Below are positions 11,268-23,394 of a stretch of 64,000 nucleotides of DNA, piece after piece (position 1 is the stretch's first letter; each line of letters opens with the position of its first letter). Under the pieces are notes generated by a model that was not told the DNA's origin, searched no databases, and saw only the letters and a program-made list of their open reading frames with translations. The stretch covers positions 5,797,501 through 5,861,500 of the forward strand of contig JAMJFZ010000242.1 of assembly GCA_026225945.1 (NCBI GenBank), read 5' to 3'. Position numbers and translations under genes: made by a program. The stretch comes from Cricetomys ansorgei (taxonomy: Eukaryota > Chordata > Mammalia > Rodentia > Nesomyidae).

Positions 11268-12085
11268 GATGTTTGGTACATACCTTTAATCCTAGTAAAG
11301 CAGTGGTAGCAAACATCTTTAATCCCAGTATTCAGAAAGCAGTGGTGGTGCATACCTTTAATACCTAAGAAGAACAGAATGTAGAAGCAGACACATAAAT
11401 CAGAACTCAGAAGGAGTCTGTGTCACACAGGAAGTGACATCTGAGATGAATCAGAGTGAAAGACAGGCAAAGTGACAAATCAGAGGAAGAGTTAGCAGAG
11501 TGAGTCAGAGTAAGGATGGGGCCAACTCTCATGATAGAAAAGGAAGGCTCTCAGCTCAGTTACAGCGTCAGTTACAGCAGCAGAGTTACAGAAGAGTCAG
11601 ACACAGGCAGTATGAAGTGAGCAGCCTGAGAGGGCAGATGGAGAGAAGACAATGAAGCAGTCTAAGGAAAATGCAGAGAGGATGACTGAGGCAATACGGA
11701 GCAGTGAGAGCTCAGGGAGAGAAAGGGACACAGAGGCAGCTCAGCAGAAGTCAGTATCAGATGTGAAGAATGAGTCAGTTTGAAGCCAAGCAGAGAGTGG
11801 TAGTTCGAGGTAGTCAGAGGGCCTGTCAGAGTAAGTCAGAGTCAGAAGGAGATAGAGTCAGTCAGTTACAGAAGAGTCAGTTACAATAGGCAGGGTGGCT
11901 CAGTCAGCAGTGGGGGCTTAAATGTTCTAGACTGTATGTAGACTGAAGTCTTCCAGTTCCAGGCTTAAGAGTAGATTGTATGGCGGTCTAAATGCTCCAG
12001 GGCTCCAGTACTAAGGACTGGTGATTTAATTAGACAATAAAAGTCTTCACCCTGAATCATTGTTTACATCTTGTGTGAATCTACA
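11268..12085. repeat. T-poor CAG/GTCAG-rich block with B1-like leader
   Basis: The left 100 bp holds three B1-head-like monomers ('acatacctttaatcctag', 'aaacatctttaatcccag', 'gcatacctttaatacc'). Then about 550 bp is dominated by degenerate cagag / gtcag / cagttaca words on the + strand, with few Ts. It ends near 12040 with 'acaataaaagtcttcaccctg', which holds an AATAAA signal. The layout resembles an unusual rodent medium-reiterated repeat or solo LTR (RMER-like), but I cannot name the family. It could also be a decayed minisatellite. Confidence 0.5.
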
Positions 12086-12174
12086 TCTATACTCAACCAA
12101 ATATAATCCAGAATGATCTTCTCTTAAAACAAAGACAAAAATATTGTCAATCTATAACAGAAATAATTAGGACA

Positions 12175-12350
12175 TATAGCATGGTGGGAAGGACATTGAA
12201 CTGCAAAACATTCAAATCCCTGTTCTGCCCTGTTAGATAATGAGCCAGGGTTGTCTCCTAACCCACCTGAGTACCTTTTCCTCCTTGTTAAGCGAATGGA
12301 TTTGAAAAAGATGAAGGCAATTCGTCTCTTTTCCACCGAGATAATGTTCC
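12175..12350 (+). mobile_element. MIR SINE remnant
   Basis: The order 'agcatggtgggaaggacatt', 'aaatccctgttctgccctgtta', 'gggttgtctcctaaccca' and 'cttgttaagcgaatgga' follows the MIR core. MIRs are tRNA-derived SINEs from before the placental radiation. The copy is highly diverged. Confidence 0.6.
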
Positions 12351-12715
12351 AAGACCCCAAATAGAGGTTCGAAAATATGGCTGGCACTGAGCCCTCTTAT
12401 GTACACTAGGTGATTTCTTATATTTAAATACCCAGGATAAAGTTTTATTTATGATTATTACATAATAAGGGAATGCTAAGTAATATAAATGTTAATAAAA
12501 AACTAAAATAATATACTCACGCTTGGGGTCCATTATTGAGTAGAATGAGGATGATTTGCAAGCACTGTAAAGTAACGATAGTCTGATCAGTGAAAAGGCT
12601 ATTCACTAGGTAATGGGTAGATAGGATAAACAGTGTGTTTACACTAGTTAAAAGGGAGTATGTCCTGGGGAGATGGGAACAGTGTGAGATGTTGTTATGA
12701 TACTAAATATGGTGT

Positions 12716-12990
12716 GTGTCGAGGTTTGGATGTAAAAATGTCCACTCTAGGCTGATATGTTTGAACACTGGGTTTTGAGTGATGGTGCTGTTTTGGAAGG
12801 CTTAGAACATTTGGAGGTGGAGTCTGGCTGGAGGAAGGCCTTGAGGTTTAGAACTTAATCCTGACTACTGCTCCATCTTTGCTTCCTGGTCCATCAAGAT
12901 GTTAGCTGTGACGCTGAAGCCTTCAGTTGCAGTAAAGACTGCTGATATTGAACATGCCAGAAACATGTGTGTCATTGAAGAAGACTGCAA
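12716..12990 (+). mobile_element. Rodent MaLR LTR fragment (MT/ORR1 type)
   Basis: 'gaggtttggatgtaaaaatgtcca', 'gctgatatgtttgaacactg', 'ggtggagtctggctggaggaagg' and 'tgcttcctggtccatcaagatgt' follow the 5' half of rodent MaLR LTRs. No partner LTR is close, so it is a solo LTR or fragment. Confidence 0.65.
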
Positions 12991-14510
12991 GCACTGAGTG
13001 GAGCTGGCCCAAGAGAGGGCACATGTGCCACAGGCAACAGGGCAGGTGCATGGTGGGGGAAGGGCTACTCAACCTGATTAGAGCCATGATTGTGCAATAC
13101 TGAGTCCCAGAGATGCAATTGCTCTGGTTAATTTTGGTTTTGTTCTGAGCTTTACTTAACTAGGTTCCTGCTTACTCTCTGCTGTTGTATACTGGAAGTA
13201 TGTAACTTTTTTTTTTTTTAATGTTACAGGAGCTCACAGGTAAGATATTGCATCGAGTCTCAGAAGAGACTATAGAATTTTGAACAGCTTTAAAATGTAA
13301 GATTATGGCAACTATAGAAATTGAACTGAATACATTTTGCATCAGGATAAGACATTAGGCAATGGGTTCTGGAGGCGGAATATCATAGTTTAGATGGGAA
13401 TGCAGGTTCGTGTAAAATACTTGGGCTCCAGCTGATTGAATTAGTTTGAGAAGGTTGAAGTAGGACCTGAAGTTGCTTTGTGTCAGGTATTTGGTCACGG
13501 TGAGGAGAAAAGTAAACCATGCAGTATGAAATTTAAGACGAATGCATTTTTTTTTCTTTTTTTCTTTCTGAATTTCCTATTTAGTATATACAGGTTGGAA
13601 TTTTTAAAGGTTAGGTAAAATTGTAGAAAGATAAAGCAGATGATGGGGGATTATTGCATATTTTTTATCAAATTTTTTTTCTACTTAAATCAGAAGTGAC
13701 ATATATATGTATGTATATATATACACACATATATGCTGATATATACATATACATGTGAAATTCCTACTCTAAATTAATAGATTCTGTAACAAACACAACT
13801 TCATAGAAGCGATCCACCAGTACAGTAATTCTAATTAATGGCTCTTTTCTGATATTTCATTCCCTACACTCAACAAGAAGAGTATACTATGCAGTAAGAT
13901 ATTTGGGAACAAAGCATTGTGACAAAATAATTTTATTATTATTGCTAATTTCTTTTTATGCACAATTTAGGAATAGAAGTTTGTTAGATATATCTGCAGA
14001 ATTGACCAGATTTGGTATTTATTCATGGTTCCAGACGTCAACCAAGGGCCGTGGAAAACACCACCTGCACATATTGAGAAAATCACAGATGCTTTAAATT
14101 TTCAAAGCCAGTTGGGAAGCTGTATGGAGAGAAACCAAAAACATGTGGAAGTCAGTGCCACAGAAGAGGCTCAGCGAGGAGGTTGCTGATGTCACCTGTG
14201 AGTCAGGCCTGTCCCACCTCCTAACAACTGCATCTCCTTGGTTCAGACAGTCCATTATGCATGGGAATCCACAATTCCCACCTCATTGCACACTGCCCTC
14301 TGGTTTAAAGGCTGAGCAAGAGCTGGGGGCTCAGGTGCTTATATGTGCCCTGCCTGCTTGAGGCATCCCAGTGAGTTCTGTCATTTTAAACAACTCTGTA
14401 GTATTCTGAACTGTGTCCCCCCACCAAAATGAAAATCTTCTGGCAGTCCCTCAGCCTAAACAGGACTTGCAAAAATGACAGCGCCTTCTAGATCATTTCT
14501 TCTAAATGAT
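12991..14510. other. Unassigned, with an AT-rich dinucleotide patch
   Basis: No gene seen. A (TA)n/(TG)n patch occupies about 13700-13757, and T-runs lie near 13209 and 13547. Confidence 0.5.
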
Positions 14511-14742
14511 TTATTTATTTATTTTTAAATTAATTTTTATTTTAATTTTAAGTGTATGGATGTAGCTTCTATGTGTGTGCATCACGTGAGAGAAGTGTCC
14601 ATAGAGGCCAGAAGATGGAAATGAATCCCCAGGAAATGGAATTATGGACTGTTGTGAACCACCATGTGGATGCTGGGAATCAAACCCAGGTCCTCTGGAC
14701 AAGCAGCAGGTACTCTTAACTGCCAAGTCATCTCTTCAGCCT
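14511..14742 (-). mobile_element. B3/B2-type SINE
   Basis: Reverse complement of a tRNA-derived rodent SINE. Clear blocks are 'gaggccagaagatgg', 'gtgaaccaccatgtggatgctggga', 'aaacccaggtcctctggacaagcagcaggt' and 'cttaactgccaagtcatctcttcagcc'. The (ATTT)n run at the left is its A-tail. Confidence 0.85.
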
Positions 14743-14754
14743 CAAGACCTATTT

Positions 14755-14880
14755 TTCTTTTTAATTATGTGTATGTACGTGCATCTGTGTGTGTGAGGGC
14801 AGGTGGGGGAACTGAGCCCAGACCCTCCAGAAGACAGTAGTAGATGCCCTGAAGTTCTGAGCCACCTCTCCATGCTGCTT
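14755..14880 (-). mobile_element. Second, partial B2/B3-type SINE
   Basis: Next to the previous SINE and in the same orientation. 'gtgtatgtacgtgcatctgtgtgtgtgagggcagg', 'ccctccagaagacagtag' and 'gagccacctctccatg' fit a shortened, diverged copy. Confidence 0.55.
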
Positions 14881-16655
14881 CTATATCATCTTAATGCAGT
14901 CTTGCAAATGGACACTGTGCTCTGTGACCGGGACTTTACCCACAAAGGGACATAAAGCCCATCTATTCCAGCTGAAAGCTCTCACAGAGGTCTGTCACCT
15001 CTTTGTTGAAATCACCTCATCCATTCCCAGGTGATTAAATTCAAAATAAGTTTTCTCTCTTTGCCTTTTCTCTTTCGTCAGTTTCCCTATCTCTTGCCAC
15101 CTTTCTTCATTATTCTTTAGAATAAACACATTGAGCATTATCTCTTCATCTAGGTTATAACTAATTTATTTGAGCCTTAATTAAAAATATTATATATAAA
15201 TGTTATTTACATATGATTTTTCCTCCCCCTGGAATATCTGTGAGAGTTTGGAATTTTTTTATTTTTTATTTTTTTTTTGTAAGAATGACTTGGAAAATGT
15301 TTGAAGATGGACTGTTCATGGAATAAAAGAAAAAAAGTCCTGCTTAAATACATACATACATTAGGGTTGGGCTGAACATGGGAAGTGTTCATGGAGCAGA
15401 GGCTATATTTGGAAAACCCCATGCAGGAAAACACCTTGAAAAAGAGGATGAAGATTCAATACTGGCTGTCAGGACTAAGGATATTGCTGATTGTCTAGTA
15501 GCTGGGTATGAATACAAAGTCCCAGCGTGTGTTGAGCCCCTGAGTGCATGGAATCCATGAATAGCCACTGTTACACTCTATGTGAAAAATTGCAGAGCTT
15601 CCACACATCAAAGGAACTCCAGCTCAAATTGGAAAATGCTGTGACAATGCTATAAAACAAAAAGCCCAAGCCTCCCTCCTCGAAGCCTGAAGAACAGCCG
15701 TGAAAGTGACTGCTAATAGCATATTGCCAGTGATGTAAAGTCACTGCCCTTTAGGGGTCAGAACTGGACCTTCTCTGAATTTACTGTAATATCCACAGAG
15801 GGAAAATGCTCATTCATTACTAGTGCTCAGAGCATCTGTTAAGGTAACCTCTAATTCTGCTTAAATGGAAATTGACAAAGCAGGTGCATGTTATTTGGGT
15901 TCTTGTGAACTACTCCCAGGAGATGGCTCTTCCAATTCAGTGTCCCTGAATTATGTGCCATCATCAGAACAAGGCTGGGACATGAAATGACACTCAATGG
16001 TTCAATTGGTGTAAATAAATCTAAGCTGTATGACTGGGACACAAATTGCTTCGTTCAGTGAATTGAGTGATTGCAAAGGACTGGCATGGGCTAATACTGC
16101 CTTATGTGTTATACTGGCATCGTAGATCTAAAGCTCTGCTTAGGCAAGAGGGTAAAAGCTCACGGCCATGAGATGTTCAGGTTACACGGTCAATACGTAA
16201 CACTGCCTGTTTACATTACAGACCCTGACAAAATGAAGGCAGAGGTAGGCAAAAAAATCCTTCCATTAAGGCAATAATAGTTACATATGAGGAATCATCA
16301 GGTTCTTCCTGTCCTTGAGAAAGTAGGCAGCAAATAGCTGTAGAAGAGACAGGTTTATCTTCCATGGTGTAACTGCCAAGAAATTGCCCACATTCCTGTA
16401 AGTAATTCATTAAAAAAAAAAATCATTGGTTCACCAAGAAAATAAAATGATACCAATCTGTTGGAGAAGGAAAATGGCCTTCCTTTGCCAGTCCAGATTC
16501 TTCAGCTGGACAACAAACTTGACAGATTAATGGGCAAACGTCACATTTAGTTACATATGCAAGGGAGTCTTCACAGAACACCAGACACAAAGGGCCGATG
16601 GTTGAAGTTTAAGAGGCACCCTGAGCTACTAAAGGGAGTTGGACCCCCCTCTTCT
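14881..16655. other. Unassigned, no gene seen
   Basis: No clear repeat. It includes AT-rich runs at 15180-15290. Nothing supports coding function for the short frames here. Confidence 0.45.
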
Positions 16656-16659
16656 CAAC

Positions 16660-16960
16660 AAGGCCCCCCTCCTTTCATGTCTTCTTTGTGTCTTTGGTCC
16701 ACTGAGTTTAATTACTTCCTTACCCAAACATGGGTGAGGGTACTTTCCTGGAGCAAGAGCAACTTATCAGTGTCCACACGGCTAAAGAAAATGGTGCCCC
16801 CGTAACAACCATGAACTGCCAATAGTCCTCAGGGAGAGATGAAGTATCAGAGATCCCTCCCCCATTCACAATGAAGTATTCACAGGCCCAGTCTTGTGCT
16901 GCTCTTGTTCAGATAGTGACCTCAGCAGTAAGGCCACGAGTATAACAGCTATGTCGTATC
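16660..16960. mobile_element. Possible unnamed rodent dispersed repeat
   Basis: The run 'catgggtgagggtactttcctggagcaagagcaactta', 'ctaaagaaaatggtgccccc', 'accatgaactgccaatagtcctcagg' and 'ggcccagtcttgtgc' resembles a sequence I recall as repeated in rodent genomes. I cannot name the family or set its boundaries, so this is a weak call. Confidence 0.35.
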
Positions 16961-17360
16961 GAAAAGCTGTCATTTGCTGAGTATCTGGCTCTTACATTCT
17001 TTATGTTCCCCTTTCTACCCATGTTCCCTGAGCCTTAGCAGGGGAGACACAGCTGTCAAATTCAGGACTGAGTACTCGATCCTTATCTCTTACTTATTCT
17101 TGACATTTTGGCCAGATAGGAGTTTCTGCTAGCTGTAGAAAGACACTCCTCTGATGCAGGCTGCTCACAGTTATCAAACTGCTTTATGAATGAACTGTAT
17201 CTTTATGCCTAGGTTCAATGGTGAATGAATATAAACTGCGCAAATAGGGTTTGAGTTAATGGCAGTAATGAATTTGAGAGAGAAGCCCACCAAGACCTGT
17301 TTGTTCAGATTTTCTTGGCTTGTCTGTGTAACATTTCCCCCCTTAGATATGGGACTAGAA

Positions 17361-17584
17361 CAGTGGTTCTTACCCTGTGGGTTGTGACCCTTTTGGGGGT
17401 CAAACAACTCTTTCACAGGGATCACCCAAGACCATCTGCCTATCGGATATTTACATTACAATTCATAGCGGTGGCAGAGTTGCAGTTATGAAGTAGCAAT
17501 GAAAATAATTTTATGATTGGGGGTCACTACAATGCGAGGAACTGCATTAAAGGGTCCCAGCATTAGGAAGATTGAGAACCACTG
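17361..17584 (+). mobile_element. URR1-like hAT transposon, copy 2, intact ends
   Basis: A 224-bp non-autonomous DNA transposon with inverted ends cagtggttct and ..agaaccactg. It is flanked by a perfect 8-bp target duplication, gactagaa at 17353-17360 and 17585-17592, as expected for hAT insertion. The interior 'gggttgtgacccttttgggggtcaaa', 'atgaagtagcaatgaaaata' and 'gcattaggaagattgagaacc' matches the other two copies. Confidence 0.92.
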
Positions 17585-17642
17585 GACTAGAATTTTCTGG
17601 AATGAGGATCTTAAAGACAAAGCACACCAGGAAGCAGTGACT

Positions 17643-17925
17643 GTTGTGGTTTGCATGTGAAATGTCCCCTGTAGGATCATGTGTTTGAACGCTTGGTTCC
17701 CAGGTGATAATGTGGTTTGGAAGTTTAAGGAAACTGTAACCCTGTTGGAGGAAGTGGGTCTCTAGGGCTGGGCCCAGAGGTGTTTCTGTTGGTCACCTGC
17801 TATAACCAACTGCCCTGTACCTTTGCCACCACGACTTCCTTGTCATGATGGACTGTATTTCTCCTTAAACAGTGAGCTGAAGTGTTGCATGGTGTCAGTA
17901 TTTGGCCACAGCAATTGCAAAAATC
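17643..17925 (+). mobile_element. Rodent MaLR LTR (MT/ORR1 type)
   Basis: 'ttgtggtttgcatgtgaaatgtcccc', 'gatcatgtgtttgaacgcttggttcccag', 'ctgttggaggaagtgggtc' and 'ccttgtcatgatggactg' follow the rodent MaLR LTR in order. It lies just right of the URR1 copy. No partner LTR is seen. Confidence 0.75.
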
Positions 17926-18329
17926 ACCATATGGTGCACTTTTTAGGTCTCATGGCTTGCTTTCTCGTGGAGGAACTTCTGTCTCAGGGAAGAAGAATTC
18001 TGTTTCCTGTGGCTCTCTTCAGGGAAGTAGGAAGGCTAGGGGCAGAGGAGCAAGAAAGGCTGTTCGGCCCACTCTAGGTCAAAGTTCCAAGCAGGACAAA
18101 GTGCTGTAGTTTGGGGTAGTTTTTCTTAGCCCCAACGTGGTAGAATACTAAATGTTGTCTCTCCTAGGGGCCAGGGGAAACAAGTCTCCTACCTCAATCA
18201 AGGCAACTTGCATAGCTTTATTACCGAAATGACAATATTATGGTTTAATCCATGGTTGTGCCCCTTTAAATACATTATTTATGAATTTAATAGTGTTTAA
18301 TGTACTTCCCCCTTATTCTGCATTATATA

Positions 18330-18443
18330 ATTAGAAGTTCTTTAATGCAGAAACTGTGTTATTTGATTTTTTCCTATCTTATTACATATACTAGCCAATT
18401 TTCTACCTTATATACCTTATGTTCAAAATATTTGCTGAATTTT
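18330..18443 (+). mobile_element. L2 LINE 3'-end remnant
   Basis: 'aattagaagttctttaatgcagaaactgtgtta' and 'aaaatatttgctgaatttt' match the conserved L2 tail. It is very diverged. Confidence 0.5.
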
Positions 18444-19180
18444 GGTGGGACTACCAGGGTTTAATATTATTAGAAATAAATCTTTTCAGATTAGAAAGAT
18501 TCTTAATGAATGAATATTGTAGGCAATGAAAACATTATGAACAAAAACTCATGAAGCCATAGATCTTCGGGGAAACTTAGGAGCCAAGAAATTTCTTTTC
18601 AGGAGCACAAAAGATCACTTTGGATTTTTGCTCATAACATCAAGCAGATCTCCAATGAGGGTGTATGCACAGAATTTGAAAGAGTCCAACTAGCCCAGAG
18701 CAAATGCATCATATGCTTGGGCTATTTTTCATGTGGCTGGAAACACTGAGATGAACAGCAGTTCATTTTTCTTTCTCCCCATAGCAGCACCTTAGAGACA
18801 ATGTCTTCAAATATCTCACTACGGAAGTTCTCTCTCATCATCCTTTGTGTGTGGACTAGGTAGGCTTAGTTTTCAATGAATAGGATGAAATCTACCGAAT
18901 AAAGATGTGAAGACAACAGAGCTTTGTGTCTTTTTGCCTTTACTTCTTTATTTTGAGGAAGTGTCTCAATTCTATAACCATTCCTTTCCAGTGGGTGATG
19001 CTGATTGCTGAAAGCTAAGCTGGAGGTGGACAAAATTTAGAATGCCATTGACATTGATCGTAACATTTGCTGAAACTAATACATCTAAAATATACTGACT
19101 TACTGAAAAGGGAAGAAAATTATAGAAGTAGTGAAAGGCAGGGTATGTTAGAACTAGACCTTTGAGATTAAGCTTATACA
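18444..19180. other. Unassigned, no gene seen
   Basis: No repeat or gene recognised. Confidence 0.5.
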
Positions 19181-19181
19181 T

Positions 19182-19300
19182 ATGATTTTGGCAGTTACTT
19201 CTCTCTATGTGCCTATTTTCTAATCAACAAAAAGGGGAAATAATTAGATCTAATATGTGTAAAGCACCTGGAAGACAGTCAGGACAATAGTTGCCATGTT
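19182..19300 (+). mobile_element. MIR SINE remnant
   Basis: 'ggcagttacttctctctatgtgcctattttctaatcaacaaa', 'aaggggaaataa' and 'taaagcacctggaagacagt' follow the right half of MIR. Confidence 0.6.
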
Positions 19301-21117
19301 GTTAAGAGCATTGTTTCTGTGCATTACTGGGAGATGTAACTTTCAAAATGACCCTCTTTGTTTCTTTGTAACAATAACATGAGTTCTCCAAACTTCAAAA
19401 TTTGTGGTAATGTGTACACATACATGAATGGGTAACATTGTATTTCAGAAAGTTATTAACTTTGAAGTAGCTTCAATGAATGCAATTCAAAGAAGAACCA
19501 AATGGTAAAGAATAATATTCTTTACTGAATGGGGAAATGTGCAGTGAGTGGGTCTGTGTGAGAAATGAGCATATCATAGAGCACGGATAGAAGATGATGG
19601 GGATTGGTGGATAGGAAAGTTCAGTAAAGAGGATAATGACTTCAGAGTTGCAGAACTGTGTTGCGAACATTGTGTAGGTCATTCCTCAAAAGGCCGAAGC
19701 AGGTGATTTCCTATTGAGGTCTCTCTAAATCTCTATACTCCTATTCAAAATCTGAATACTCAAGTGTTGTCTACACAGCCACAAGGAATATTGGGCAGAG
19801 TAGGGACCAAAGCAAAGAGCAGTCAACTCTCTCAACTGTGGAAACATGGGAAAAGGTAACTTGTCCCTGAATAATTGAGAGAAATTAAATGCCATCAAGA
19901 CATAAAAATACCCCTTGAATGGGTAGGTTTTTAAAAGCTGGTCTACAGAGATAAATAAAGTTTATTTTCTAAATTGAAATTGACACCGTGTTAGATAGGT
20001 TCAATTCAATATTCTGCCATTTTTCTCTCTGGTAAGAAAAGGCAGGATTTTCTTCTAAAGACTGAACTTTGGTCTGTGACTATCACTCACTGATGATGAA
20101 GCTGTGGGAAAGTTTGTCAAACCCCAGCTATGGAACGTGCCCCAAGGTGAGGACATGGGTGTGCACTGTTCACATTGGGTGGGGTTGTGCTAGTGGAATC
20201 ACTAGCTGGGAAGGAAGAGACATTCTACACTGCTGTCAGGGCTACTGTTGGACTACAACCCACAGTCAGTCTTCAGTGCTGCCACTCCTATCTTCTATGT
20301 CAACAGCTGTAAAAGCAAATTTGGCTCTTGAGAATGGAAGAGTTACAGCAAATGTATCTTAGCTTTCGATTACTCGTATTATCATAAGGAATTGAGCATA
20401 AAAAAGAGAGAAAATGACTTTTGAAGTTAACTTCCATCCCTCCATGTATTCCCAAATGTTCCTGACAATGACAGTCACAGTGAGGTAAACAGACAGGCAG
20501 AGGTGAGTGCTGCTTGCCATTCAAGGTGGATGGTTAGCAGCATATGTTTATTTATCCCCATGTATATTCATATTTTACATTGGTTTCTTGATAGCTGTGA
20601 ATATAAAAAAAGGCACATTTAACTTTGCTACAGATGTTTCATGAAAACCATTATTAGCATGAAGGGAAAATGCCTTTGGAAGCAATTGTATAGAGGTTTA
20701 TTTTTTATTTCTAAAGGAAAATGTGCACATGTAGTAAAAGTAATAAAGGAGAACTCAGTGTCCCCCGAGGTATATGAGGCTGAATAAAATCTGCTGCATT
20801 ATCCTTCAATCAGCCACTTAAATTTCTTTAATTGTACAGACTCTTAATCACAGGGAAAGCAACCTTTGCCTGCGCATTGCTTTGTTCAGGGTGGGGGAAG
20901 GGCATGCATTACCTTCCCAGCTCCTTAGGAAGAATCTTTTCCTATTGCAAAGTTTTTTGAGTCCTCCCGTGTTTTACCAGTCTCCAAGCATTGATTTTCA
21001 GGCTGGTAACACCGTATTGCATAATAAAAAGCCCAAGAAGTTTTGGTGCTTAGAATGTGACCCCTTTGGAAGCAAGAAGACCACATGTTCAAGCTTATCA
21101 TGGGTAGGTCTTGTCTC

Positions 21118-21118
<1 letters not shown>
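19301..21118. other. Unassigned, no gene seen
   Basis: No clear repeat. A strong-looking splice donor (cccaag|gtgagg near 20150) sits in a 97-codon open frame, but no matching acceptor or protein similarity was recognised. Confidence 0.45.

Positions 21119-21166
<48 letters not shown>
21119..21166. repeat. (GT)24 microsatellite
   Basis: Uninterrupted 48-bp GT run. Confidence 0.97.
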
Positions 21167-21170
<4 letters not shown>

Positions 21171-21664
21171 GCTCTTGGATGTCCCTAGGGCTTTACACTG
21201 AAAGGCATTGGAAAATCATCACAAAGCCACTTTGACCTTTCCTGCCTTGTTGTGTTCTGAGCCCCTTTCTCCTGCTAAAGCAAGTTACAGAAACTACAAA
21301 CTGCTCTTCTCTAAGACAGGTCATAGAAACTGGTCATTACTCCAACTCATAAAGGCATCCTTGACTTTAAGATTGTGAGCCTCTCTATTAAAGCTGAACC
21401 CTAGAAGGTAAGATGACCCTTCCTCTGGACAAATTCTGCTTTACATGCAAGAGAAAGAACTACTTCACCTAGAGGCTACACAGGACTGGGACAGATAGGC
21501 CCTGCTGGTGTTTTGTGGCCCCTGTTGCTATTGGCCTTTTGGTCCACTACTCTTATATATAGCTGCCTATGCTTCACTGGATCCAAACTCAATAACTGCT
21601 CCCTGGGTCTTTGGGTCTTTATTTCTGGGGACACCTGTGTCATGTAATATTTAGATGAAGTCTG

Positions 21665-21775
21665 ATGTGTTGGCTCATTCCTTTAATCCCAGTGTATGGA
21701 AGCCTGAGGCAGGAGGATTGCAAGGAATTTGAGGTCATCCTGGTATACAGAGTAAAATCTTGTCTTTAAATAAAT
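21665..21775 (+). mobile_element. B1 SINE
   Basis: 'ttggctcattcctttaatcccagtg', 'gcctgaggcaggaggattgcaagg' and 'tgaggtcatcctggtatacagag' follow the B1 left and central parts. The A-rich end 'aaacaaaacaaaacaataac' is its tail. Confidence 0.8.
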
Positions 21776-21954
21776 GGACAAAACATAAAACAAAACAAAA
21801 CAATAACAAAATTCCCAAAGAACAACTTAAACTTAGATACATAAGTTTGCTATTTTTCCTTGTTAGCTGGGCTTCCATTACAGGAGTGCAGTGTGAGTCT
21901 TAAGTATGAGGAAGGCAAAAACTCTTCTTCCTCTACAGCAATAATAGCAAAGAG

Positions 21955-22255
21955 GTATACTGTGTGTGCATGCTGCACATATGCATGCCTGTGTGTGGAA
22001 GCCAGAGGTTGAGGTTGGAAGTCTTCTTTGACAGCTCTCCACCTTACAGAGCCTGTGGCTCATTCATTCAACTAGGCTGACCAGCCAATGAGCTCCAGGA
22101 ATCTGTCCACTTGTGTGTCTCCCCTCAGCAATGTGGCTACAGACATGATCAAGGGCACCAAGTTTTCCTGTGTATGCTGGGATGTGAACTCAAGTTTTCC
22201 TGCTTACACAGCAGGTGCTCTGATGGAATCATCTCTCCTCTCTGCAGCACTCTCT
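21955..22255 (-). mobile_element. B4 SINE
   Basis: Reverse complement of the B4 composite. 'gtgtggaagccagaggttgagg', 'cattcaactaggctgaccagccaatgagctccaggaat', 'gctgggatgtgaactcaagt' and 'tgcttacacagcaggtgctctgatggaatcatctc' occur in the expected order. Confidence 0.8.
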
Positions 22256-22852
22256 TGTTTTTTTAATGACATAAAGTCTCAAAGCACACACTCCTGACTC
22301 CTGTGGTGCAAACAGCATGGAGCAGAGCTCTGTGCTCAATACCTCAATTTAGCAAATCTACAGCTGCAGAGTCCAGTCTTTGGAAAACCCTCCTTCAGAT
22401 GCAAGAGTGACAATGTGGGCTCTTTAGGAAATCTACTGCAAGCTGGCATAGGTCAAGATCATCTGATTTGTCGTTTATACTTTTAGTAGCAATAAAGAGA
22501 GTTTAAGAATGTTCTAGCATTAGGTGGTGATGGATTCACGATGCACTGATTTGAAATGTCTACATGTCTAATGCAAAGCCTGCATTTGCCAAGATTCACT
22601 ATTTTCTGGGTTTGGGATGAATTTAGAATCCAGGGGATGATGAGAATCAGCGAGGTGACATATTTGTGATCCAAAGGAGAAGTGTGACACATGCTAACCA
22701 GACAATGCCAGCAAAGTATGCCTTTGATTGGCTTAAGTTAGTACCAGTTCTGCTGCTTTGTCTAACTCTCTTTCCATATCTCTGCAGGGTGAAGTTGGAA
22801 GTGAGTTGCTGGACTTCAGGAAGGGCTTGTAGCAGAAGTTGCTTTGTTTTAT
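22256..22852. other. Unassigned, no gene seen
   Basis: No repeat or gene recognised. Confidence 0.5.
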
Positions 22853-22855
22853 ACA

Positions 22856-22903
<48 letters not shown>

Positions 22904-22939
22904 AGTATATATATACACATATGTATATATATGTGTATA

Positions 22940-22970
<31 letters not shown>
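22853..22970. repeat. Compound (CA)n-(TA/TG)n microsatellite
   Basis: About 45 bp of CA followed by about 68 bp of TATG/TA. The reading frames on both strands here are repeat artefacts. Confidence 0.97.
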
Positions 22971-23112
22971 GGTTTTATTTGAGATGCAATTAAATACACT
23001 GCACAGAAAATAGTATAATTATACAGCTCATGCTTTGACATGAAAGCATAGGTACAAAACCAACATGACAATCAAGAGAACCAGCAGAATTGTCACTCAG
23101 AGAAAATTTGGG

Positions 23113-23263
23113 TGGTGGGGCTGAAAAGTTGGCTCAGCAATTATTGGTATATAGTACTCTTGCAGAGGACCCAAGTTTGGATCTCAGAACCTGTGATGGA
23201 AGGCTTATAGCTGCTTGTAACTCCAGCTGTGGGGGGCCTGATGCCCTCTTCTGCCCTCCATGG

Positions 23264-23315
<52 letters not shown>

Positions 23316-23350
23316 TGACATACATACATACATAAAATAAAATAAAAAGT
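23113..23350 (+). mobile_element. B2/B3-type SINE with expanded CA tail
   Basis: 'ggggctgaaaagttggctcagcaa', 'ctcttgcagaggacccaagtttgg', 'gcttgtaactccagctgtgggg' and 'gatgccctcttctg' follow the family. The tail holds (CA)n at 23265-23313, then CATA units and an AAAATAAAATAAAA end. Confidence 0.85.
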
Positions 23351-23394
23351 ATAATGCTGTTTTTATCACTAAGGCTCTGGTATGACTATATAAG

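Noticed and set aside
20069..20362. 97-codon frame with a strong donor-like site
   Set aside because: No acceptor partner or similarity seen. A single donor-like motif is common by chance.
22733..23071. Cys/Val- and Tyr/Ile-repeat peptides on both strands
   Set aside because: Translation of the CA/TA microsatellite.
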